Source of the DNA: Przewalskia tangutica
Lineage: Eukaryota; Streptophyta; Magnoliopsida; Solanales; Solanaceae
NCBI GenBank assembly: GCA_029844215.1
Contig: CM056731.1
Span: forward strand, 79,132,992 to 79,196,991
Reading direction: 5' to 3'
DNA: 64,000 nucleotides
This document shows positions 48,144-57,675 of the stretch, one piece after another (positions within the stretch are counted from its first letter, which is position 1; every line of letters begins with the position of its first letter). The translations under genes were made by a program, and so were the position numbers. The notes under the pieces were generated by a model. It was not told where the DNA came from. It saw only the letters and a list, made by a program, of their open reading frames with translations, and ran no database searches.

Positions 48144-48873
48144 TGTCACGATCCGACCTCGGGCCCGCAACTGGTGCCTTACCCCGGGCACCCTAGTGAT
48201 CATACATCAGAGAAAAACCAGCGGAAATAACTCATAGACATGGAACAATGTAAAATAAGACACATGCTAACCAATAAGGTCACCTTTCTGCATATATATT
48301 TATATATATCAAAACCCGAACATTTATCCTTTACACAACCCAACTCACAACAGGACTACAGACCTCTAAGAGTTTGACATAACAATTATGATGGGACAGG
48401 GCCCCGCCATACCCCGGAATGTACATGTACCTACACTGACAGTGAACCATACCAAAAGATAAGCCTCCAGAGAAACGGAGCTTCCTGAACGGAGAACTGT
48501 GATCCTATGAGCGAGGATCAACAACCGATGCACCTCTACCTGCGGCATGAACGCAGCCCCCCGAAGGAGGTCAGTACAACAGGTACCAAGTATGTGAAAT
48601 CAGCATCAGAATGAAATCATAATAGTCTATAATAAAATAGGAGACATGTATGATAACCAAAATACAGTACACAAAGCCTGGTTAACAACAAGAGTAATGA
48701 AAATCAATTTCATCTTTTAAAAGACCATTTCACAATATAATTAGTCATGTCAAGTCAGGGACGCATGCCCTCAAAATCATTACTCATGTTTTAAGAGACC
48801 CTCAAAATCAATTTCATCTTTTAAAGTCAGGGACGCATGCCCTCAAAATCAATTTCATCTTTTAAAAGACCAT
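48144..48873 (-). repeat. 5' LTR of element G, broken and scrambled at its end
   Basis: It starts TGTCACGATCC and is normal to about 48675. Then a 68-base insertion appears before ACAATATA, and pieces of 18-33 bases (AATTTCATCTTTTAAA; GTCAGGGACGCATGCC) repeat two or three times to 48873. Confidence 0.75.
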
Positions 48874-48937
48874 TTCACACTTGTCCCTAATTTCAACCAC
48901 ACACATGTTTTAATCCTAGCCCTTAGTTGTGTTATAT
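48874..48937 (+). repeat. Inverted scrap of H-type LTR
   Basis: About 64 bases from ACTTGTCCCTAA to GTTATAT are the reverse complement of 43270-43325 in H2 (GGGCTAGGATTAAAACATG region). They sit between the scrambled end of G and LTR F. Confidence 0.75.
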
Positions 48938-49271
48938 TGTTACACCCCGGAATTCTAGGATATGTTTATGAGAACGTACGTAAGAACTCAAAAATGTTAA
49001 GATTTGAGACGAGTAAAATTTATCGGAATTATGGAATTGTCGGAAAACGAAATATTGCGACGAACGGGAGGGCGACACGTGTCACCCTCCATTAGTGGTC
49101 TTGGACGAAATTGACATGGATGAAATGGTCATTTGACCATAATTGAAGATGACCAAGTCTTGCTAAAGTTTGAGCTTGATATTATTGACTAAGTCAAAGG
49201 CCATTTGGGCTTGATCCTTGTGAAATGCATCCAAGCCACCCATTTGTTTTAATCATAACCCTTCCTTGTGT

Positions 49272-49279
49272 TATATAAG
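49272..49279 (+). promoter_or_regulatory. Putative TATA box of LTR F
   Basis: TATATAAG about 335 bases after the LTR start, the expected place for a U3 promoter. Confidence 0.55.
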
Positions 49280-50564
49280 CTTACTAGTAGCAAGACTAGT
49301 TCCCACACTTAGTCATTTTTCAAGAAAATATTTGAAGAACTCATGGGAGCTCTCGGCTTTGAAGGTTGCAAGAAGAAAAAAAAATTCAATTGTTGTCCAA
49401 TAATCCCCATACCTTAAACCAAGGTTCCTAAGGGTATTGTAAGGGTATCTCTATAGAAAGATCCCAGAAAAGTGGCGTTTTCATATTAGTCGCAAGGTGA
49501 AAACCTAGTCACTTTCCTAGGTTTTGATTGGAAGATTAAAATAAAGTTGTTTGTGAGCTTCTAAGGACTTCAAGTGGCGTATTGGAGTGTCAAGGAAAGG
49601 ATCTAAGTTGCTAGGGAGCGACTTCGGATCTTGAAGTGGATTAAGGCTCGTTGAGGTAACAATTTTGTTCTCTTAAGTATTATAAGATTACATATTGTTG
49701 TAGCCTTACATTTTTAACTAGCATGAAGTATATGTATTGAAGATTTATAAGTGTGATGGCAATTTAGAATAAAAAACCGAAAATGACATGTTGAGCCATT
49801 TGAAAGTGAAATCCAATTTGGTCGATAATTAGAATCGTCGCATATTACCTACTTGAAGATTGTAGTAGTTATAATCAATTGAGGTTTGATAACATGTTAT
49901 ACTAAACAACTTGAATTGAAAAGGAATTGGAAAGGTTGATATGTTGTTACACCTTTGGCCGAAAATGACATTGTATATTGGACTAGTTTGATGTAAATTG
50001 TGGGGAGGAATTTTACACGTCTTGTAGGCGTGTAATCCCCTATTGATAACTACATTATTGAGCCTTAAATGTGGCGTGTTTGGTTATTGAATTCGGCCTT
50101 GAAAAAGGTGGCAAAGTATGTAGAAACAAAGGAAGTGCTGTCCGATTTTCCGTAGAATTTAGTAGCTTTGCACTTGGAATATTCTACGTTTGAAACTAGA
50201 AGTTAATAGACATACTATGGTCATTATAGGTTGACATACTACGTACGGCATATTGGACTTAGCAAGTGGATTGAACCGAAGAGGTATGTGGAACTTTCTT
50301 ATCTCTTGAGCATGAATAAGTTGTAAATGTATAGTACGTTAGACGTACACGATTTTGACAATCTAGTCCATTTGATATCCTTGGCTTATTTTAAGAATGT
50401 CCAAGTTGGTTGAGTTAGGGAATTAACTCACTTGTTTAAAAATATTAAGGATATCTTGGGTTCTAAAAGTTAAGAGACTTAAAGTATTTTGAAAGTATAT
50501 GATACTTGTTTTGTTTGGAAAGTTTAAGTCTCTTGGTTATAAAGAAGAATGTAAGTATCTAAGG

Positions 50565-50615
50565 TATAAAGCTAGTATAACGGCTTTATGGGAAGTTGGT
50601 TATAATAGCTTTATG
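50565..50615. promoter_or_regulatory. Conserved LTR hairpin, first copy in LTR F
   Basis: ATAAAGCTA and TAGCTTTAT arms plus TATAAC/GTTATA, one mismatch; loop GGCTTTATGGGAAGTTG. Confidence 0.58.
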
Positions 50616-51739
50616 GAAAGTTAAAAGAGTGGTTTACTCTAAGTAAAATAAGTATGATAAATGACTTGAAATAATGAAAGGAAAATTGATTTAAAGGCAT
50701 CAATTGCTTAAAGTTTTAAAAGAAAGAAGTCACTTGATTTAGAAGCCTATAAATGTATTTCTAAAAGGTATTGTGACTTGTCTTGAAATGTAGTTATGAC
50801 TTGATACTACGGTTATTAGTATCTTGGAAGTTTTATATGAAAAAGAGTCATTTTTTTAAGAGTAGAAGTACGTAGTACTTTGGGTTAAATTCCCGGATTT
50901 TAAAATGACATGTTAGTGCCTTAAGTAAACTAAAATGAGAGTGTATATGAACAAGGCTAATAAGAAGTTAGGGGATTTCTTAACTTGCTTATGTTATGTA
51001 TGATAAGCCGGTAGTGCTTATGTTAGGATATGGTAAGCCGGTAGCGCTTATGTTATGTAATGTGTTTCAGTAATGCTTATGTTATGTATGATAGCCGGTT
51101 TGTGCTAGTGATATATTATTCATTACGGGGTCATTCCCAGGGTTTGTGGCATTTGCATATTCCGTGGATTTGCTACCCATGATGCGAGGAATACCTCATG
51201 CGGGTCCGAAAGGGCTTATGCGGGTGAAATAGTCTCATGCGGGGCGGACCAGTCCTATGTGAGGAATACCTCATTCGGGTTAATAAAGGAAAATGTAATG
51301 ACAATCAATTAAGTTAAAATGAGTAGAATTCTCCATCTGCATAGAAGCTAAGATAAGACAAAATTGTATTACATTTTCTAGATCATGGCTACTTGATTAA
51401 GATCGTTATAAATAAGTATAACTTATTCACAACGCACCAAAGTATATGTTACTTAATTTATAAGAATTTACGTATGAAGTTTTAAGACTATGAACCTCAA
51501 ATTCTTAAAAGGTTAAGAGACTTTATTTTTCAAGTTATGGGACTTGATTCTTAAAGGAACAAATGAATTGATTTAAAAAGCATAGAATACTTGATTTAGA
51601 AAGTATTGATTTCGTGCCATTCTAAAGTTAAGAAACTTGTTTTCTTATAAGTAAAAAGACTTGAAGTATTTTGAAAGCTATGTGATTTGATTTGAAAGTA
51701 TAAGTCTCTTGGTTATAAAAGGAATGAATTTGTCTAAGA

Positions 51740-51789
51740 CATAAAGAGTTATAACGACTTTATGGGAAGTTGGTTATAACAACTTTATG
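51740..51789. promoter_or_regulatory. Conserved LTR hairpin, second copy in LTR F
   Basis: CATAAAG/CTTTATG with GTTATAAC on both inner arms. It lies about 1175 bases after the first copy, as part of the internal duplication. Confidence 0.55.
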
Positions 51790-52239
51790 GAAGATTAAAA
51801 GAATGGTTTTCTTCAGTAATGTACGCAAAGAAATGATTTGAAATAAATAGGGGCAAATTGTTTTAAAGGTACCAATTGCTTAAGGTTTTAAAGAAAGAAG
51901 TCACTTGATTTAGAAGCCTGTAAATGTATTTCTAAAAAGTATTGTGACTTGTCTTGAAAAGTAGATATGACTTGATACTACGGTTATTAGTATCTTGGAA
52001 GTTTTATTTGAAAGAGAATCATTTTAAAGGAATAGAGGCACGTAGTACGTTGGGTTAAATTCCCGGATTTTATAATGACATGTTAGTGCCTTAAGTAAAC
52101 TAAAATGAGAGTGTATATGAACAAGCTAATAAGAAGTTAGGAGATTTCTTAACTTTCTTAGGTTAAGTATGATAAGCCGGTAGTGCTTATGTTATGTATG
52201 ATAAACCAGTAGGGCTTATGTTATGTATGATGGCCGTTT

Positions 52240-52464
52240 GAGGGGTAAGAGTATAAATGCGGGGTAAACCCCCACGACGTTATACCACCTTTCGAGTATG
52301 ATTGAGGGGTAAGAGTATAAATGCGGGGTAAACCCCCAAGACGTTATACCACCTTCTGTGTATGATTGAGGGGTAAGAGTATAAATGTGGGGTAAACCCC
52401 CAAGACGTTATACCACCTTCTGAGTATGATTGTGGGGTAAACCCCCAAGATATTATACCACTCC
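52240..52464. repeat. 64-base minisatellite, 3.4 units, in LTR F
   Basis: GAGGGGTAAGAGTATAAATG starts at 52240, 52304 and 52368, with a partial unit from 52432. Each unit has GGGGTAAACCCCC, itself nearly palindromic. The minus frame 52280-52510 only reads this array. Confidence 0.88.
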
Positions 52465-52609
52465 ATGGATTTGCTACCCATGATGCGAGGAATACCTCAT
52501 GCGGGCCCATACGGCCCTTGCGGGTGAAATAGTCCCAGGAGTAGGATTGCTAAATGATACTATGGGCAGGTGACCCTAAGTGGATCATAAGCTTCCTATT
52601 TTTTATGCA

Positions 52610-52735
52610 GTATACCTTTATGGGCAGACTTATGTGATTTTATCGCGTCCCAGATTGGGTCGGGCAGTATACCTTTATGGGCAGATTTATGTGACTCTAT
52701 CACGTCCCAGATTGGGCCGACAGTATAGGCGTTCC
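52610..52735. repeat. Two-unit tandem repeat of about 62 bases (LTR F)
   Basis: AGTATACCTTTATGGGCAGA and TCCCAGATTGGG occur twice. Reverse-complement single copies occur in LTR C near 21230 and 26490. Confidence 0.75.
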
Positions 52736-53489
52736 TCCATAAAGGGGCGGATTAGGTTATGCAAGATACGTAAGTTATATGTTTATGAACTTGATGATTT
52801 TTATTAAGTATGTACGTAAGAATTTGACTATACCCTTATGGAAAAATGGGAAAAGATAATAAGGTACGATTAAGTTCACGAGATGGTAATGACACGGTAG
52901 GATCTGGTATTTACCCCTTTTTTTATACTTGCCCCTGTCATTCTTTTGTACAGTTATGATTTGTTACTGTACCTTATTTTCCGTTCCATATTCGGTACTG
53001 TTTCGATTTCTTCGGGCCGCGTTCATGTCCGCAGTTTAGGTATACGATTGTGGATCCGCGAGCTTAGGATCTGGTTCAAAGATTTTGAGATGGCTCCAAT
53101 GTTCCGAGCTTGTCGTCATGGTTATGTATATTCGTGGCACGGCGGGCCTTGTCCCGTCATAGTTTTTGTCCAAATCTTAGAGGTCTGTATTCATCTGTGG
53201 GCTGGACTGGCTAGAGTTGTTTTTACCTTGTTAAACAGTGTAGACCCTTGCGGCTAATTTTTTATGTTATGGCAGCCTTATCGGCTTGGCCTTAGTTAAA
53301 AAAAAGTGTTATTTATATTCCGCAGTTTATTATGTTGTATGAATAGAAGGGTGCCCAGGTAGGGCACCAGTCGCGGCCCGGGGTCGGGTCGTGACACGTG
53401 CAGCCTTACAACCTTCCTGATATATAACATCTCGCATAACCCTTCGCCGAGTAAACAGTCCTGACTGAAAGACAAGATGGGCTGACCTC

Positions 53490-53690
53490 ATCGGCCCGAC
53501 TACTGGTCGAACGCATCCACGAACTCGTACGATGGTTACCTAAACTTGGGCCTAACACCCTCGTGACCCTATCATCTAGCGGGACCACCTCAACCGACCC
53601 ACTCAATCCGGGCTGCGGGTTGACCCGCGATATGGCCTCAACCCGACCCACTTCGTACTAAACTCTCGTTCCTGGTTCGGAACAATCTCA
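53490..53690 (-). other. Conserved post-gag block (element I)
   Basis: MGRVEAISRVNPQPG then VEVVPLDDRV in one minus frame, matching G. The MTKFGG part is missing. Confidence 0.45.
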
Positions 53691-54051
53691 CTATTCAAGT
53701 CATGAGAACCTAGTGGTCTTCTAAGCTCAACTACCCACTTCCATTTCACAACACTCATGGACTTATCACATGAATATACCCCACGTCTACAATGTATCTC
53801 GACAAGGATCAAAAACATAATTTTTTTACTTAAGACGGACTTGCATCTAAGGTCTCCACGTGTAATATTCTAAGGCTCACACCTTCCATGTCCCCATACT
53901 TACCTTTTCAACTACCCATGTTTTCTAATCACAACTTACACAATGCTATCTGAACATAACACTTAACATTAAGTTATCATATCACACATACTAGTCTCTA
54001 GAGGGTTAAGGATATACCTGTAACTACTGCTTCACTTTCCCTTTGTCGCTC

Positions 54052-55002
54052 TTAATCCAAATCCTGCTCTGCTGGGCGCATAGCTATAGAAGGTGATGAA
54101 CCACCACGATCCCGGCGTCGAGTCGTAACATCCGCGCCACTTCTGGTCGGACAATTTCTCGCAAAATGGCCCTGCTGGCCGCAAGCATAACAAGCTATCA
54201 AAGTAGTACGACACTCCCCACAATGACATCTATCATAACGGCAACACCGAGGTGGGGGTGGCCTCCTCTGGCTAACACCCCTTCCTCTCCGAACCACTGA
54301 ATCCAAGAATCGACTGGGTAGGTCGAGTCATCCCACCGTATCCTCCTACTAGGACATTCTCTCTCACACGCTCGACGGCCGCAGGTAAAACAAGCATTAG
54401 TAAAAAGACGACATTTCCCGGGATGACGCCTACCATATAGAGAACACTGAGGGAAAACTGAATCTGGCTGGGTAGAACCTATGTAAATCTGTGAACCAGA
54501 AACCCTGGAGCTCTGACCAACTCCTGCATACCCCAAACGCCCCAAGCTCGCGAGGACCACTCAGATCGGGCGGAGGCGCATAACGACCACGCCGAGGAGG
54601 TTCGCCTCAAAAGTTACCAAAGGACCCTACTGTTCTGGCCCTCTTCTGCTGATCTTGGTTAATCCATCGATGTCTACGTTCCTCGCCACGTGCATAAGCT
54701 CAGACGCGGCAATGTCCATGCTCGATCAAGAGCTACTTCAGTACAACCCTTTACTAGATAATCATCTAGACCCGTGATATATCGTGCACTCTATACTCGC
54801 TTGCTAAAATCCTAGCTAGTAATAGTCCATCCGCAGAGGAATCGCCGCCGTGCTAAACTCTCGCTCAATGGGACGCCGCAGAACTCCCGAATGAAGCACC
54901 ACCAGTGATGATCGGATCGTGCCTTGTAACCCTTTGTTCTCTACCCGCAGCTCCCTCTGCTGCCTTGCCCTTCTGGGCCATGGTTGTCTTGCGCAGAGGC
55001 AT
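54052..55002 (-). pseudogene. gag: Gag of element I, core deleted, zinc-knuckle region doubled
   Basis: Start at the minus-strand ATG 55000-55002 (MPLRKTT, then AQKGKAAEGAA). Against G, about 450 bases of the retrotrans_gag core are missing at about 54795, and more is lost near 54840. The C-terminal half has two knuckle regions: 54360-54450 (PQCSLYGRRHPGKC, then CFTCGR) and 54160-54260 (CHCGEC, then CYACGQQGHFARNC, a perfect CCHC). A carries only the first type, D and G only the second. The product could not form a capsid. Confidence 0.78.
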
Positions 55003-55112
55003 AACTGATATAAAAGAATACGTCAGAGGGAGTCCAACTTATAACACAACTCTAAGGCACGATCGCAGAGTTAGAAGAATAGAAACCAATCCTAAATATC
55101 TTGTAGCCTCCT

Positions 55113-55146
55113 GATTATAGGTGTGGTGCACAACACGCCGATAATC
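55113..55146 (-). promoter_or_regulatory. Leader hairpin with GTGCAC loop (element I)
   Basis: GATTAT/ATAATC outer stem, GTGCAC intact. Confidence 0.55.
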
Positions 55147-55192
55147 AAGACTCTACTAGATACGGTCTGTAGACACTTTCCGAGGATTAACT

Positions 55193-55204
55193 GCTCTGAT
55201 ACCA
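55193..55204 (-). other. Primer-binding site of element I
   Basis: TGGTATCAGAGC on the minus strand, full match to initiator tRNA-Met. Confidence 0.85.
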
Positions 55205-56059
55205 CTTTTGTCACGACCCGACCCCGGACCCGCGACTGGTGCCTTACCCGGGCACCCTAGTGATACAACATCAGAGAAAACCAGCGTAATTAAAACTTAG
55301 ACATGAAACAAGATATAAAATAAGAAACAGGCTAACAAAAAACGGTCGCCTTTCTGCATATATATAAAAAACAAACATGAACAGTTACAGCCTTTACAAA
55401 CCCTGCCCACACCAGTACTACAGACCTCTAAGAGTTTTATAACAACAACGACGGACAGTGGCTCCGCCATACTTCAATGTATAAGAACCTACAATCTCAG
55501 GGAATCATACCACAAGATAAGCCTCCGGAGAAACAAAGCTTCCCAAAACGCTTAACTGTGATCCTATGAGCGAGGATCAACAATCGCGTACTTACTCTAC
55601 TGCAGATGAACGCAGCTCGGGCGAGGTCAAGATAACAGGTACCAAGTATGTGAAACTGAAAGTACTAAAATGAAATCATAATAGTCTGTATAAAAAACAG
55701 GAGACATGTATGATAACCAAACTACAGTACACAATATATAAGCAGTCATGTCAAGTCAGGGACTCACGCCCTCAAAGTCATCACCCAAATATAACCATGG
55801 GTCTCATGCCCACAATATCAATCATGCCCGTGGAATTCCTTCCTCACTGCCGGCAGTCCATGATATAATAACACCAAGGAATACACATGAACACCAGGTT
55901 CCACCTGTGTCATAAAAACCGTACGGGGTAAGTACGAAGGCATAGCCAACTACAAGAACCTACCGTACCAATAATGCTATAAAACTGTATCGCGAGGTAT
56001 TTCTAGACCGCCAAATGATCGAAGCTGGGCCATTCACCCTCAGTATCATTGTGCGCGTC

Positions 56060-56300
56060 TAACCCTGGAACTCCCGCAGTTCCGCATAGGCCACCTAGGC
56101 CCGCATGAGGTACTCCTCGTATCGGGGGTAGCTAACCCACGGAATCTTCCTAGACTCCCGCAATCCGCATGGCCACACATGGACTGCATGAGGTATTCCT
56201 CGCATCGGCGTAACACACCCGGAGTGATTCCTGGAACTCCCGCAGTTCCGCATAGGTCACATGGACCCGCATGAGGTATTCCTCGCATCGGGGGTAGCTA
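56060..56300. repeat. About 75-base tandem repeat, 3 units, in LTR I
   Basis: Units share CCCGCAGTTCCGCATAGG, CCGCATGAGGTATTCCTCG and GGGGTAGCTAACCC. The middle unit is the most diverged. Confidence 0.75.
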
Positions 56301-56995
56301 ACCCGCGGCAACATAACAAGTCAGGGGGGTATGTGATGTAATACAAGCGCAATCGGCTTATCGTAAACAACATAAGCACGACAAGAAAACCCCCTTCACA
56401 TAAAAGTCCCAAGATACTAACGCCCGTAGTATCCTAGCATGTTTACTTATCAAACCAACAAGAAAGTATTATAAGGCTATCACAAGCAAAACATAGGCAA
56501 GTTACTCACACAAAGTACTTTTATTTCATGTCGACAAATCCGGGTTTTAACCCCAAAGTACTACATACTTCAACTCTCTTAAAAAGAACCCCATTTAAGT
56601 ACAAAATCGCGCGATACTAATACCCGTAGTATCATACATAGAGTAACTATCATTTTAAGTAAATCAAAACAACATCATGCCCTCTTTTTAAACCAAAACA
56701 AGACAATACCATGCCTTCCTTTAAAACAAAGACACTTTTCCTTTTTAAAGTCAAGTAGCAATATACTTTTTAAACCAAGTGTCTTACTCTTTTCAAAACA
56801 AGTAACCTATACCTTTAAATCAAGTTACTTCTCCTTTCCAAAATCAAGTTGTTTATAAGTCAAGTCTCTTTACTTTCAAAAATCAGTCTCATAATCTTTA
56901 AATCATATCTCATATCTTTTAAGGAAACCAACCTCCAACTTTTAAAATGTCAAGTTATCATTTTAAATCCAATAATAAAACCATTCTTTTGTTTT

Positions 56996-57045
56996 CATAA
57001 AGTCGTTATAACTAACTTCCCATAAAGCTATTATAACACTTTATG
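56996..57045. promoter_or_regulatory. Conserved LTR hairpin (LTR I)
   Basis: CATAAAGT(C)GTTATAA pairs with TTATAACACTTTATG over 15 pairs with one bulged base. It is the cleanest stem of the set. Confidence 0.6.
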
Positions 57046-57675
57046 TTTTGAACCAACCAAGGACAACTATTCTCATTTCCGAAATCAAGATAACTTTATT
57101 CTTTAAAAGACCATGCACCCATTACTCATGAATGAGGTTTTACAACTTTTTAACATAATTCAAGTCCTTAATATTTCATAACAAGTCACTTAACTTTAGA
57201 ATCATGTCAAGGACACAAAAGGAAAATCAAATTCCTTTAACACACGTGCGTCTACCACACTATATATATTTTACAAATATCATGCTCAAGAGAATAGGAA
57301 GAATCACATACCTCTTCGGCTTAATCCACAAGCCAAGTCGAGTATGCCGCGCGCAGAATATCCACCTATAACAATCACAATACATCTATCAACTTCTAGA
57401 CTTCTTCGTAGAATATTCTAAGTATACAGTTCCATATTCTACGGAAAATTGGGCAGCACCTCCTCCCCCGTAACCACATAAAAATACCTCCTATAACAGG
57501 GCCCGCTACTAAGTCAACAACTCCAAGGGGATTACACGCCTACCCGGACGTGTACAATTTTTGCCCCCCAATAATACTACAAGTCTACTGTAAATACAGT
57601 CCAATGTAAATACAGTTCACCTCTTTTTAATATTCTTTCTACATATAGTATACTCAACTGTACATTACTACACAT

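Larger units (their letters stand above)
43760..48873 (-). mobile_element. Element G: gag-only element, both LTRs damaged
   Basis: Interior 45672-48143 with polypurine tract, post-gag block, gag and primer site. The left LTR lacks its start and the right LTR breaks off after about 0.7 kb in scrambled sequence. The stretch 46290-46670 is AT-rich with nothing recognisable. Coding sequence here is cleaner than in A, B and D. Confidence 0.8.
48938..53396 (+). repeat. LTR F, plus strand, 4.5 kb with internal duplication
   Basis: Starts TGTTACACCCC and ends GGGTCGTGACA, opposite in orientation to most LTRs here. The two flanks (TATAT and CGTGC) do not match, and neither a primer site follows nor a polypurine tract precedes, so it is not a clean solo LTR. 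Sections of 50565-51130 recur about 1170 bases further on. It has a TATA box (49272-49279) and two conserved hairpins. Confidence 0.83.
53397..57675 (-). mobile_element. Element I: gag-remnant element lacking its 3' LTR
   Basis: Its interior (53397-55208) starts abruptly at the end of LTR F with no polypurine tract, so the left end has been lost or replaced. It contains the post-gag block, AT-rich DNA without a gene (53690-54030), a rearranged gag, leader and primer site. The right LTR is cut by a LINE. Confidence 0.75.
55209..57675 (-). repeat. 5' LTR of element I, cut by a LINE
   Basis: H-type LTR from TGTCACGACCCGACC, with a repeat section (56060-56300), a conserved hairpin (56996-57045) and a break at about 57675 where LINE sequence starts. 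I see no gene. Confidence 0.8.

Noticed and set aside
50565..50615. The conserved LTR hairpin as a plant microRNA precursor
   Set aside because: The stem is only about 15 pairs, too short for a miRNA duplex, and conservation is in the loop rather than in an arm.
48938..53396. LTR F as a simple solo LTR
   Set aside because: The 5-base flanks differ, the left flank is an inverted LTR scrap and the LTR has an internal duplication.
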